A stretch of 59,924 nt of DNA. It comes from Helicobacter baculiformis. Lineage in GTDB: Bacteria > Campylobacterota > Campylobacteria > Campylobacterales > Helicobacteraceae. Of this stretch, positions 18,239 to 27,850 are shown in pieces (position 1 is the first letter of the stretch; the number at the start of each line of letters is the position of its first letter). The DNA lies in NCBI RefSeq assembly GCF_900197685.1, contig NZ_FZMF01000005.1:1-59924 (forward strand), given 5' to 3'. The position numbers were made by a program, and so were the translations under genes. The notes beneath the pieces were generated by a model that was not told the DNA's origin, ran no database searches, and saw only the letters and a list, made by a program, of their open reading frames with translations.

Positions 18239-19843
18239 TTAACTCCTAACAAAGATTGCCCCCACTAGGGCATAGGTGATCGCGCTGATGAGCGCGATCC
18301 CTAAGACATTGAGCCATAACCCGGCTTTGATCATGTCTTGAATGCGCACATAGCCAGAACCATAGGCGATCGCATTGGGTGGGGTAGCCACGGGCAACAT
18401 AAAGGCACAGGTAGCCGCTAGGGCAACAGGGATGGTAAAAAATAACGCTTGGGCGTGCTCATAGCCCAAGCCCAAAGCCACGCCCCCAATCACGGGCAAA
18501 AAGGCGGCGGCTGTGGCGGTGTTAGAAGTTACCTCGGTTAAAAAGATCACCAACGCCGCCACCAACACGATCAAGAGCAATAAGGGCAAATTGGAGAAAT
18601 GCGCCACTTGATGCCCGATCCACAATGAAAGCCCGCTTTTGCCAAATTGCGCGCTCAAAGCCAGCCCGCCCCCAAAGAGCAAAAGCACATCCCAGGGGAG
18701 TTTTTTCATGGTGTCCCAATCAATCAAGCGGGTTTGTTGGGCGGGGATGATGTAGAGGATAAGCGCGATTGCCATCGCGATGATGGAGTCTAGATTGGCG
18801 ATCTTGATCCCCATAGCGTGTAAAAGCGTGCCTAAGAAAATCCAACTCAAACACGCCAGCACAAACAAGCATGCCACCCAAATCTCTCCGGGACTCATCG
18901 GTCCTAATTTTTGCAATTCCTTAGCGATCACCTCCTTACCCCCGGGGATTTCTTTAATCTTGATGGGAAAAATAATGTAAGTTAGCAGAAACCACGCCCC
19001 TATAAGCATGAGTAAGGCGATGGGCACGCCTAAGATCATCCACTGCCCAAAGCCAATTTTAAGATGAAAGGCTTCTTGCATGTAGCCAGCTAGTAGGGCG
19101 TTGGGGGGCGTGCCTATGAGGGTGGCTAGCGAGCCAATAGAGGCGCTATAAGCAATGCCCAACATCAGACAGATACTAAAATTGGTGCGCGGAGTGGGAG
19201 TGGGGAGCGCCTCTTTAGTTTTATGCATAATGGTGTGCAATGCCCCGCCATGCCTAGATTGGTAAGAGAGGGGGTCGTCTAGGGATTGGGGCTTGCTTAA
19301 GGGTTCTTGCCCTTGGAGCAATTTTGCCACCAAATTTAGCACACTCAAACCCACGGGCATCATCATCACTGCCGTAGCGGTGTTAGAGACCCACATGGAC
19401 AAAAAGGCGGTCGCGAGCATAAAGCCCCCCACCAACGCCCTAGGACTCGTGCCCACAAAGAGGATAATTCTGAGCGCGATACGGCTATGCAGATTCCAGC
19501 GTTGCATCGCCATCGCCAGCACAAACCCGCCCATGAATAAAAAGATAATAGGACTCCCATAAGAAGCCCCCACCTCTTTAAAGCTTGCCACCCCCAACGC
19601 ACTAAAGAGCACTAAAGGCAAGAGAGCGGTGGCGACTAATTCGATCGCCTCGCTCATCCACCACACCCCCATTAAAACCGCCACCCCCGCTACGATGGGC
19701 AAAGAATCCAATTTGAGCCCGGGTTTGCTCAATATGCTTTTAATGACCTCTAAATGCGCGCTAAGGGCGCAATACACCCCCAAAGCCAAAAGCAACCCCC
19801 CCCAAAAACCCACCCATGGCACACTGATCTTAAAACCCTTCAT
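18239..19843 (-). CDS. DASS-family sodium/dicarboxylate or anion carrier
   Basis: Inner membrane transporter of the NadC/CitT superfamily with about 12 membrane segments. Substrate is not determinable here; succinate-type dicarboxylates are usual for the family. Both SNT motifs are present (MWVSNTATAVMMMPVG near residue 130 and LTEVTSNTATAAAFLPV near 450), and the C-terminal ATPPNAIAYGSG. The ATG at 19843, with AAGGA seven bases upstream, gives 534 residues; a longer reading to 19996 would collide with the methyltransferase gene. It is head of the cdsA-dxr run. Confidence 0.92.
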   Translation of the reverse strand: MKGFKISVPWVGFWGGLLLALGVYCALSAHLEVIKSILSKPGLKLDSLPIVAGVAVLMGVWWMSEAIELVATALLPLVLFSALGVASFKEVGASYGSPIIFLFMGGFVLAMAMQRWNLHSRIALRIILFVGTSPRALVGGFMLATAFLSMWVSNTATAVMMMPVGLSVLNLVAKLLQGQEPLSKPQSLDDPLSYQSRHGGALHTIMHKTKEALPTPTPRTNFSICLMLGIAYSASIGSLATLIGTPPNALLAGYMQEAFHLKIGFGQWMILGVPIALLMLIGAWFLLTYIIFPIKIKEIPGGKEVIAKELQKLGPMSPGEIWVACLFVLACLSWIFLGTLLHAMGIKIANLDSIIAMAIALILYIIPAQQTRLIDWDTMKKLPWDVLLLFGGGLALSAQFGKSGLSLWIGHQVAHFSNLPLLLLIVLVAALVIFLTEVTSNTATAAAFLPVIGGVALGLGYEHAQALFFTIPVALAATCAFMLPVATPPNAIAYGSGYVRIQDMIKAGLWLNVLGIALISAITYALVGAIFVRS

Positions 19844-19902
19844 TAGCGATCCTTTTACAAAACTGGAGTGTAAGCTAGAAGGCTTAACATTTTGTTTAAA
19901 TC

Positions 19903-20976
19903 TTAAGAATGGGGCGCACAAGAGCGCGCATAAGCATAACGCAACACATCTATACTCACAAAATCCCCCTCCCAAAACACATAGAAATACGCCCAACCAT
20001 TGTGGTTTTTCTTGCCCAAGTGTTTAGCCGCCATTTGGTGGATACTCAAGGCTTCTTGATGATCATGCAAGCGATTCTCTAGCAAGTAACAGATGTAATT
20101 TTTCTGCTTGTCGTAAAATTCTTGTTTCTCTTGTAGAAAGCCCGCTAGAGTGAGTTCTCTTAAGCTCACTTTGGGAGGCTTGATCTCTAGGCTAGCTTCT
20201 ATGAAGGGATTGCTTAGTGGGGTGATTTGGGCAATACGCTGGGTGGCTTCCTGCACAAAGAGGGGGTCTTGTTCGATGCCTAAAAAGTGCCGTTTAAATT
20301 TTTTAGCCACCGCCCCCGTGGTGCCCGTGCCAAAGAAGGGGTCTAAGATTAAATCCCCGGGCTTACTGCTGGCTAGAATGATCTTTTCTAAGAGGGCTTG
20401 GGGTTTTTGGGTGGGGTGGAGTTTTTTACCATCGGTGCCTTTCAGGCGCTCTGAGCCAATACAAATCCCAATCTGCCATATACTGCGCTCTTGTTTGTTG
20501 TGGTTGAGGGCTTTCATGGTTTTGTAATTAAAAGTGTAGCGGGCATGTTTGTCTTTGGCGCACCAAAGCAGGCTTTCATGGGCGTTGCAAAAGCGCCTAC
20601 CCCTGAAATTAGGCACGGGATTGGGTTTAGCCCAGACAATATCATTGAGAATCCAAAAGCCCAAATTCTGCATCAAATAGCCCAGGCGGTAAATATTTTG
20701 AAACGAGCCCATCACCCAGATACTCCCATGCGCCTTTAAAACCCGTCTGCATTCATCTAGCCACGCTAGACAAAAGTTATCATAAGCCTGCAAACTCTCA
20801 AAACGATCCCACTCTGCACACACGCCCATAAAGACCTCCCCATTATCACGCAACAACTCCCCATGCGTTTGCATAAAATAGGGTGGATCGGCGATGATCA
20901 AGTCCACACTCTCAGAGGGCAGGGTAGGCAAGAGTTCTAGGCAATCTCCTTGTAGAATGCGATCGACTTCTAACAT
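19903..20976 (-). CDS. HinfI-type DNA adenine methyltransferase, predicted target GANTC
   Basis: Beta-class N6-adenine methyltransferase. The catalytic DPPY is at residues 30-33 in DLIIADPPYFMQTHGELL, and the SAM-binding DPFFGTGTTGAVAKKF follows later, the order of the beta class. The rest closely follows M.HinfI as I remember it: GSFQNIYRLGYLMQNLGFW, PNPVPNFRG, FCNAHESLLWC, HPTQKPQALL, and the C-terminal domain SIHQMAAKHLGKKNHNGW shared by GANTC enzymes. It overlaps the endonuclease gene upstream by 7 bases, so the pair is cotranscribed. Confidence 0.93.
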   Translation of the reverse strand: MLEVDRILQGDCLELLPTLPSESVDLIIADPPYFMQTHGELLRDNGEVFMGVCAEWDRFESLQAYDNFCLAWLDECRRVLKAHGSIWVMGSFQNIYRLGYLMQNLGFWILNDIVWAKPNPVPNFRGRRFCNAHESLLWCAKDKHARYTFNYKTMKALNHNKQERSIWQIGICIGSERLKGTDGKKLHPTQKPQALLEKIILASSKPGDLILDPFFGTGTTGAVAKKFKRHFLGIEQDPLFVQEATQRIAQITPLSNPFIEASLEIKPPKVSLRELTLAGFLQEKQEFYDKQKNYICYLLENRLHDHQEALSIHQMAAKHLGKKNHNGWAYFYVFWEGDFVSIDVLRYAYARSCAPHS

Positions 20977-21770
20977 GATAAACCCTTGAGATTTTTTCCT
21001 GTAGGAAAAAGTTCTTCTCTAAGTTCTACAAAGGGTTCTTGATTGGAGAGTAGTTTTTGGATGAGTTTAGGCTTGTTGGCTTGCAATTTCAGCAACGCTT
21101 CCCTTGCCTCATCACTCGTATCAAAGTCTGGAATACTCAGGATATCCTGACAGCGTTCTTTTTTATGGCGTTTCAAGTGCGCGATAAACTCCTCATAAAT
21201 ATCCTCTCTGCAAAATAGACAACTAAAGAGTTCCCTGCCGTAGCAAATAAAAGTCTGTTCGTTAGAATGATGGGCTATTTGTTCTTGATAGTATTTTTGA
21301 TTCTTCTTCAGCGCATCATCGCTAAACCACATGCAGGATTTTAGGGTTTTATGCCGGAATCTTTGTTGCAACACCTGAATTTTTTTACAGAAATTGGCAT
21401 ATTGCCCTCGCTTTTTGGTGCTGTCATGGTCATCTCTAATTTTCTGCTCGATCAAGTAGATCGCCTGTGTATCTTGAAACACCTGATCGGCACTAAGCGG
21501 GTTGCCCTCTTCATCTGTGCCTATCTGCTTATCTAGGGGTTCATAGCCCATCTCAAGAATATAATCGCCTAGGACTTTTTCCAAAAAATTACCAAACTTG
21601 ATCTCATAGCTTTGCGTGAGGTTTTGGATTAATTTAGTCTTGGCATTGCTCACCCTAAATAATCCCGTGTAGCGTTCAGGGTGTTGCAACACATCGAGCA
21701 AGAGTTGGTAACAAATGTCTTTAGCAAAAATTTCGGCATTAAGCTTTGCTTGAAAATCCACATAGTCCAT
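20970..21770 (-). CDS. type II restriction endonuclease paired with GANTC methyltransferase
   Basis: Probable HinfI isoschizomer; assignment rests mainly on pairing with the HinfI-like methyltransferase. A PD-(D/E)xK-type site is visible: D95 followed by LIEQK with E108 and K110, then the charged stretch IRDDHDSTKKRGQ. The 266 residues are close to the size expected. It starts 8 bases after rluB on the same strand. The methyltransferase lies downstream of the nuclease, so protection on entry into a new host would depend on relative expression. The gene looks intact. Confidence 0.85.
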   Translation of the reverse strand: MDYVDFQAKLNAEIFAKDICYQLLLDVLQHPERYTGLFRVSNAKTKLIQNLTQSYEIKFGNFLEKVLGDYILEMGYEPLDKQIGTDEEGNPLSADQVFQDTQAIYLIEQKIRDDHDSTKKRGQYANFCKKIQVLQQRFRHKTLKSCMWFSDDALKKNQKYYQEQIAHHSNEQTFICYGRELFSCLFCREDIYEEFIAHLKRHKKERCQDILSIPDFDTSDEAREALLKLQANKPKLIQKLLSNQEPFVELREELFPTGKNLKGLSC

Positions 21771-21778
21771 TAAAATCC

Positions 21779-22531
21779 TTAAAGTTTTATCTCTTTGAGA
21801 AAAGCATGCAGGTGCTGGTATTCTTTGGGGTTTAAATAGCGCGTTTTGCCTTCAGGGAGGGCGTTAAGATGGGCAAAGCCATAGGACACCCGTTTTAAAT
21901 CCAACACCGCGCGATCAAAATGGGCAAAAAAGCGGCGCAATTCTCTATTCTTGCCCTCTGTGAGGGTGATTTTGAGCTTAGAAAAATGGGGGTGATTTTT
22001 AATAATGTCGTAGCGCGCAAAGGGGGGGAGCTGTAGGCTTTGTTGGGGGTTTTTGGGGTGTGCGCCCTTGTGGGAGTGAATGCCTGTTTGCATGCCCTCT
22101 AAAATCTGGGGGGTGATAGGTCCCTCAATTTTAAGCAAATACACCCGCTCTAGCGCGCTGTGCATGAGCGCGCTCACTACCCCGCTATGATCGCTCAACA
22201 ACAAAAGCCCACTAGAGGCAAAATCCAAACGCCCCACAGGGATGAAGTGGGCGAATTTGCGATCCAAGCTCTCAAAAATAGTAGGGCGGGCGCGATCGTC
22301 CTTGCGCGCCACGAGCTCCCCCTTAGGCTTGTGGTAGATCACCACGCTATAGCGGGGGGCTTTGGGGATTTTGAGCAATTTACCCTCTACAAAGATTTTA
22401 TCTTCTTTGTTAAAGGGGGTGGTGAAGGTGGCGATCTGGTGGTTGATCTTAACCTTACCTGCGCCAATGAGGGCATCGGCTTGGCGGCGCGAGCAGTGCA
22501 AATAACGGGCGACAAACTGGTTTAAACGCAT
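21779..22531 (-). CDS. rluB: RsuA/RluB-family 23S or 16S rRNA pseudouridine synthase
   Basis: Makes pseudouridine in rRNA. The N-terminal S4 domain starts MRLNQFVARYLHCSRRQAD; the synthase motif is VGRLDFASSGLLLLS with the catalytic Asp, and later LTEGKNRELRRFFAH is the conserved RNR-type element. The ATG at 22531 shares one base with the dnaE stop (TGATG), so translation is coupled. RluB versus RsuA cannot be settled by eye; position after dnaE matches the H. pylori gene. Confidence 0.9.
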   Translation of the reverse strand: MRLNQFVARYLHCSRRQADALIGAGKVKINHQIATFTTPFNKEDKIFVEGKLLKIPKAPRYSVVIYHKPKGELVARKDDRARPTIFESLDRKFAHFIPVGRLDFASSGLLLLSDHSGVVSALMHSALERVYLLKIEGPITPQILEGMQTGIHSHKGAHPKNPQQSLQLPPFARYDIIKNHPHFSKLKITLTEGKNRELRRFFAHFDRAVLDLKRVSYGFAHLNALPEGKTRYLNPKEYQHLHAFLKEIKL

Positions 22532-25500
22532 CAATCCACCCACTGGTAATCTTTAAATCTCTCTTTGATCTGCGGGCTCACTCTTAGGGGGGTGCTGATG
22601 GTGATCTTTTTGTCCTTTTCTTGCACCACCACACACAACGCGCGCGCGCCCTTGTTGGCATTTGCCGCCTCCTTTAAATGCGCAAACAACTCCACAGGCA
22701 CGCTAGCATCCACCACAAGGCACAAGGGTTGCCCTTGCAAGCATGAAGTGCCCTTGTTGAAGTCTGCTTGCAAATCCAAAGGTTCTATGTCGCTGGGCTG
22801 TGCCTCTGCTTTGTAGCGCACTTTAGCGATCTTCTCTGTGCTGATTTGCTCTAGGGTTTTGATCTCTAAGAGGCGCAAGCGCGCGACCTCCTCTTGCTCC
22901 TCCACCTTGCATTTAAAGGCTAGGGGCAGATTGCTATCTAGGTGTTCTAAGGCGTTGAGTTGTTTTTCAAAAAGCATGAGTTCAAAACGCCCAGACAAAT
23001 CCACGATCACCGCCTCGCCGTAAGGTTTTTTGCTCTTCTTGCCCAGCTTGCGCTTGAGTTCTAAGATTTTGCCCACCAACACGACATTTGCCCCAATCTC
23101 CACCCGTTTAATGTCCGTGCTTTTGAGGATATTCTTCAGGGGCTTGATTTGATCCTTAAACTCGTTTAAGGGGTGTCCTGAAAAATAAATCCCCATGCAT
23201 TCGTATTCAAAATCTAATAGGGTGTTGTTGTCGTACTCCTCATAGAGTTTTAGATTGAGATTAGCGCGCTCGCTCTGCGCGTCTGCAAACAATCCGGTAC
23301 GCATTTGGGCGTTGGTTTTGTCCTTTCTGCGCCCCTCCTCACAGATAGTGTCCAAGTTCTCTAACATGGTGCGCCGATTATAACCCAAGTTGTCCAAGCT
23401 CCCGGATTTGATCAAGGGCTCTAAAATGCGCTTGCTAAATTTAGAGAAATCAATTTTGCTAATAAAATCCTGCAAATCCTTAAACGCGCCCTGTTTTTCA
23501 CGAATTTCTATCAAAGTGCCCAAAGGTCCTTCCCCCGCCCCCTTGATCGCCTCCAAACCAAAGATAATTTCTTTACCGCCCTGCTTTTCTTGCACCCCAA
23601 AGCGCACATCAGAGACATTCACATGGGGGCGTTGCACTTTGATCCCCATAGAGTTTGCCTCCTCCACATAGTGGGCGACCTCTTCAATGTGGCGGCATTC
23701 GCTACTGAGCATGGCTGCCATAAACTCGTGCTTGTAATGGGTTTTGAGATAGGCGGTTTGAAAGGTGAGCATGGCATAGGCAGCCGAGTGGGATTTGTTA
23801 AAGCCATAGCCGGCAAATTTGACGATCAAATCAAAGAGATCGCCCGCTTTGTTAGCCTCATAGCCCTTTTTGCGCGCCCCCTCTATGAATTTGGCGCGGT
23901 TGTCTGCCATGATTTGTGCGTCCTTCTTGCCCATCGCACGGCGGATCAAATCCGCCTCGCCCAAAGAAAAGCCCCCAATGGTTTGCACAATCTGCATCAC
24001 CTGCTCTTGATAGACAATGGTCCCATAGGTGGGGCGTAAAATGGGTTCTAACGCCTCAAAGGCGTAGGTGATGGGCTCTAGCCCGTGCTTGCGATTGACA
24101 AAATCATCTACCATCCCGGACTCCATAGGACCGGGGCGCCCCAAAGCGATGATAGCGATGATGTCTTCAAAACAAGAGGGGCGCAGACGTTTATTCAAGG
24201 TTTGAAACATGCCCGATTCAATTTGAAAGATCCCAATGGTGTTGCCCTCTTGAATGGTCTGATAGACCGCCGGGTCGTCCATGTCCACGCTTAAAAAGTC
24301 AATCTTTTTATGGGCGTATTTTTCAATGAGCTTGAGCGCATCGTCAATCACACTCAAGGTTTTAAGCCCCAAGAAGTCAAATTTGATCAAATCCACCGCT
24401 TCAAGGTATTTCATAGAGTATTGCGTAACAATGCCCCCCGTGCGCTCGCTGGTGTATAGCGGGGTCTTGTGCCAGAGTTCGCGCTCACTATCCACCACCA
24501 ACGCAGCCGCATGCTTGCCTGCCGAGCGATTCAAATTCTCCAAGCTTAGAGCAAACTCCCAAACCTGTTTGGCGGTTTCGTTGGTATTGATGAGCATCGC
24601 GATCTTGGGCTCTAACTCGTAAGCCTCTTTGAGGGTGATTCCTAGACGATTGGGGATGAGTTTAGCCATTTCATCGGCTTCTTTATAGGGCATGTCCAAC
24701 ACGCGCGCCACATCGCGAATCACTCCCTTAGCGAGCATTTTATTGAAGGTGATCACTTGGGCGACATTGTATTTCCCATATTTGGAGACCATGTAGTCTA
24801 GCATTTCGCCCCGCCGTCTTTGGCAAAAGTCGGTGTCAATATCGGGCATGCTCACGCGCTCGGGGTTTAAAAAGCGCTCAAAGAGCAAATCGTATTTGAG
24901 CGGGTCAATATCGGTAATTTGCAAACAAAACGCCACAAGACTCCCCGCTGCGCTGCCCCGCCCCGGCCCCACGGGGATATTATTTTCGCGCGCATGGCGG
25001 ATAAAATCCCACACAATGAGCATGTAGCCGGCAAATTTCATCTCTACAATGGTTTTGATCTCGTATTCTAGGCGTTCTTGGTAAGTAACGTGTTGGCTAG
25101 GATCAATGATCTCTAGGCGTTTTTTTAAGCCCTCTCTGGCTTTATGGGCAAAATAAAGCGCGTCTTCTTCAAAGTCTAGCCCCTCTTTAGTGGCGTATTC
25201 TTTAGTGAATTTAAAGCGTGGGGGTGTGGGGGGGTTGGAGTCGTCTTTGAGGTCTAACTCTAGCTGGCATTTGCGCGCGATCTCTTGGGTGTGCTCTAAA
25301 GCCTCAGGGATGTCGGCAAAGAGTTGTGCCATCTGGGCGGGGGATTTGATATAAAACTCGTGCACGGAGTGTTTTAAGCGATCTTTATCCCCTAGCGTTT
25401 TGTTCATCGCCACACACATGGCGACTTCTTGGGCGCGCGCGTCTTCTTGCTTGGTGTAGTGGGTGTCGTTGGTGGCGATGAGTTTGATCCCTGTTTCTAA

Positions 25501-26103
25501 AGAAAGTCTGATGAGTTGTTCATCAATATAGAGTTGATCGGCAATGCCATGGCGCATGATCTCCATGTAGAAGTCGTCCCCAAAGATGTCTTGATACTCA
25601 CATGCTACGCGTTTAGCCTCTTCATAGCCCTTTGCGCCGTATTGTTTGTTTTTAGGGTTGTTGAGGTTGAGATGCCAATTGATCTCCCCTTGCAAGCACG
25701 CGCTCGAGCAGATCAAACCCTGTGCGCGTTCTTTAAGGAGTTTTTTATTAATGCGGGGGTAGTAGTAAAAACCCTTGAGAAACGCCTGCGAGCTCAAATA
25801 CATCAAATTGGCATAGCCTTCTTGATCTTTGGCATAGAGGCATAGATGAAAGCGTTGGCGGGATTGTTTATCGTCTAAATTTTGGGCGTTGTGCAAATAG
25901 GTTTCAATGCCAATAATGGGCTTGATCCCCTCTTTTTTCATGCAGGTGTAAAAATCAATCGCGCCAAACATATTGCCATGATCGCTCATGCTCACACTGG
26001 TCATGCCCAGCTCTTTAATGCGTTGGGCTAGGATTTTGATCTTATTAGCTCCATCTAGTAGGGAGTATTCGGTGTGCAAATGCAAATGGGTGAAGTTTTC
26101 CAT
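22531..26103 (-). CDS. dnaE: DNA polymerase III alpha subunit
   Basis: Replicative polymerase. The 1190 residues begin MENFTHLHLHTEYSLLDGAN, the PHP domain, preceded by AAAGGA about six bases before the ATG at 26103. Catalytic elements: VGPGRGSAAGSLVAFCL, MPDIDTDFCQ, the helix-hairpin-helix region near DFISKIDFSKFSKR, and an OB-fold from about residue 980. The gene seems complete. It is followed by rluB with overlap and preceded by the chemoreceptor gene after 54 bases. Confidence 0.97.
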   Translation of the reverse strand: MENFTHLHLHTEYSLLDGANKIKILAQRIKELGMTSVSMSDHGNMFGAIDFYTCMKKEGIKPIIGIETYLHNAQNLDDKQSRQRFHLCLYAKDQEGYANLMYLSSQAFLKGFYYYPRINKKLLKERAQGLICSSACLQGEINWHLNLNNPKNKQYGAKGYEEAKRVACEYQDIFGDDFYMEIMRHGIADQLYIDEQLIRLSLETGIKLIATNDTHYTKQEDARAQEVAMCVAMNKTLGDKDRLKHSVHEFYIKSPAQMAQLFADIPEALEHTQEIARKCQLELDLKDDSNPPTPPRFKFTKEYATKEGLDFEEDALYFAHKAREGLKKRLEIIDPSQHVTYQERLEYEIKTIVEMKFAGYMLIVWDFIRHARENNIPVGPGRGSAAGSLVAFCLQITDIDPLKYDLLFERFLNPERVSMPDIDTDFCQRRRGEMLDYMVSKYGKYNVAQVITFNKMLAKGVIRDVARVLDMPYKEADEMAKLIPNRLGITLKEAYELEPKIAMLINTNETAKQVWEFALSLENLNRSAGKHAAALVVDSERELWHKTPLYTSERTGGIVTQYSMKYLEAVDLIKFDFLGLKTLSVIDDALKLIEKYAHKKIDFLSVDMDDPAVYQTIQEGNTIGIFQIESGMFQTLNKRLRPSCFEDIIAIIALGRPGPMESGMVDDFVNRKHGLEPITYAFEALEPILRPTYGTIVYQEQVMQIVQTIGGFSLGEADLIRRAMGKKDAQIMADNRAKFIEGARKKGYEANKAGDLFDLIVKFAGYGFNKSHSAAYAMLTFQTAYLKTHYKHEFMAAMLSSECRHIEEVAHYVEEANSMGIKVQRPHVNVSDVRFGVQEKQGGKEIIFGLEAIKGAGEGPLGTLIEIREKQGAFKDLQDFISKIDFSKFSKRILEPLIKSGSLDNLGYNRRTMLENLDTICEEGRRKDKTNAQMRTGLFADAQSERANLNLKLYEEYDNNTLLDFEYECMGIYFSGHPLNEFKDQIKPLKNILKSTDIKRVEIGANVVLVGKILELKRKLGKKSKKPYGEAVIVDLSGRFELMLFEKQLNALEHLDSNLPLAFKCKVEEQEEVARLRLLEIKTLEQISTEKIAKVRYKAEAQPSDIEPLDLQADFNKGTSCLQGQPLCLVVDASVPVELFAHLKEAANANKGARALCVVVQEKDKKITISTPLRVSPQIKERFKDYQWVD

Positions 26104-26157
26104 GTTCGTCCTTTGCCACATGCTAGAGCAGAGGGGCTAAAAAGCCTCTTAAAAGCC

Positions 26158-27759
26158 TCACACTTTGAACTTAGAAAACTCTGAATCTAGTTGGGCGTTG
26201 TTATTGAGCATTTCTTTAACATTGCCCTCTAACTTCGCGCGCTCGCTCTTCATGCCCTTGAACATGTCTACTAAATCTTGGGTAACTTTGGCGATCTCTT
26301 GGATTTTGTAGCAAATCTCTTGATTGCTTGTAATCGCCTCTAGGGAGGTTTGCTTAGAAATAGAGAGGCTCTCTTTTACCCCATCGATTCGATCCACCAA
26401 ACCAGAAGCCTCGCTAGAGATTTGCTCAGATTCTAGGGCGATCTTTTTAATGCGCCCGCCCATGCCCTCGATGCTTTGGGTTACCACATTAACCATGCTA
26501 GCGATCTCGGCTAAGGATTTTTGGGTTTGCTCGGCGAGTTTGCGCACTTCATCAGCCACCACCGCAAAGCCGCGCCCATGTTCGCCCGCGCGCGCGGCTT
26601 CAATGGCGGCGTTCAGGGCTAATAAATTGGTTTGGTTGGCGATGTTTTCAATGATGGACAACACTCCTTTAATTTCGTTGGCTTGATTAATGAGAGTTGT
26701 AGAATCATTGGCGATCTCAATCTGGTTTTTAGAGGCATCTAGGGAGAGTTGCACATAGCCGGTCATGCTTTGGCTAAACTCCTGCATCATGCGATCTGCG
26801 CTCTGAATCGTGGTCGTGGCGCGCTCAAGCAAGTCTAGGGCTGCGCTAGAGTTTTTCTCCACCTCTTGGCTGAGTTGGTGCATGGTCTCAATGCTGGTGG
26901 TTTCATGAATCTCATTAGACTGCAAACTTTGAGAAGTCTCTTTGATGGAGTGGCTAATGGCGATATTAGAAGAGAGAATGTTTTTTCCGCTCTGCACGAT
27001 CTCTTGGATCTTTTGGATAAAGAGATTGAAGAAGTGTGAAGTACTCCCCACCTCATCTAAGACCTTGCTTTCTAGGCGTTGAGTTAGATCTGCCTCTTTG
27101 CTCTGGGTGAGCATGCCCGCCATGCGTCTCAAACGCCCCAAAGGTCTAAAAAGGTCTTTTTCTACCACCACAAACATGATCAAGCTCATGATCAGAAAAA
27201 CTCCCAAGATATAAGCCAGTGTTTTTAGAGTGTTGCTAAAGATCTGATTATAAGTTCTTGTGAGATCAAAGCGTACATTTAAAATCGCAATCACATCGCC
27301 CAATTGAGAATTGACATGGCAATTCAAACAAAGTTTATCAGCGATGAAAGGTTGGCGCAACAAGAGGTAACGCTTATTTTGTTCCTTGATAAGATGAATG
27401 CTTTTTGTGCGCTCTTTATTCTTAAAGATGCGTTGCATATGCGCGTTGTCTGTAAAGCTTTGGTTGAGTCCAAATAGTGCAATCACTTCTTTAGAGGGCA
27501 CAAAATTAACCTGTGCACCTTCAATATTCTCGCTATCTGTGATCACGCGTCTAAGCTGTTCTGGATCCCCTGTGAGTGCGGCCTCCCTGACCATATTCAT
27601 AAGCACTTGATTTAAAACATGGATTAATTCGACGCTTTGCTTGGTAGCAAGCCTCTCATAACCCGCGCGCAGAGTGGCATAAACTACTCCGATGACTAGC
27701 AAAAACCCCACTACAGCATAGATGGTCGCTTTGGTTTTGATGCTTTTTAACATACCCAT
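26158..27759 (-). CDS. methyl-accepting chemotaxis protein with periplasmic CxxCH motif
   Basis: Chemoreceptor of 533 residues: first membrane segment about 12-30, periplasmic domain about 31-178, second segment about 180-199, HAMP about 200-260, then the signalling hairpin. Its tip, [20 protein letters not shown], is the CheA/CheW-contact region. The periplasmic domain contains C144-L-N-C147-H148, a haem c binding motif, inside an otherwise PAS-like sequence. This recalls the haem-c periplasmic sensors described in Geobacter chemoreceptors. A redox, oxygen or nitric oxide signal is inferred. None of the four H. pylori receptors I know has this motif. Confidence 0.9.
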   Translation of the reverse strand: MGMLKSIKTKATIYAVVGFLLVIGVVYATLRAGYERLATKQSVELIHVLNQVLMNMVREAALTGDPEQLRRVITDSENIEGAQVNFVPSKEVIALFGLNQSFTDNAHMQRIFKNKERTKSIHLIKEQNKRYLLLRQPFIADKLCLNCHVNSQLGDVIAILNVRFDLTRTYNQIFSNTLKTLAYILGVFLIMSLIMFVVVEKDLFRPLGRLRRMAGMLTQSKEADLTQRLESKVLDEVGSTSHFFNLFIQKIQEIVQSGKNILSSNIAISHSIKETSQSLQSNEIHETTSIETMHQLSQEVEKNSSAALDLLERATTTIQSADRMMQEFSQSMTGYVQLSLDASKNQIEIANDSTTLINQANEIKGVLSIIENIANQTNLLALNAAIEAARAGEHGRGFAVVADEVRKLAEQTQKSLAEIASMVNVVTQSIEGMGGRIKKIALESEQISSEASGLVDRIDGVKESLSISKQTSLEAITSNQEICYKIQEIAKVTQDLVDMFKGMKSERAKLEGNVKEMLNNNAQLDSEFSKFKV

Positions 27760-27850
27760 CCGTATCAGGTGAATTTAGCTATTATAGCAACTTAATTCTC
27801 CATAAGATATTAATGGGAAAATGGCAGGAAAAACTTAAAAGAGACTTAAC

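Noticed and set aside
19844-19996. Extension of the DASS carrier by 51 residues
   Set aside because: It overlaps the methyltransferase end, and the ATG at 19843 has a proper ribosome binding site with a normal family start.
26122-26157. Hairpin between the chemoreceptor gene and dnaE
   Set aside because: AGAGGGGCT/AGCCTCTT pairs only with a bulge and lacks a clear T run on the transcribed strand, so it is not called a terminator.
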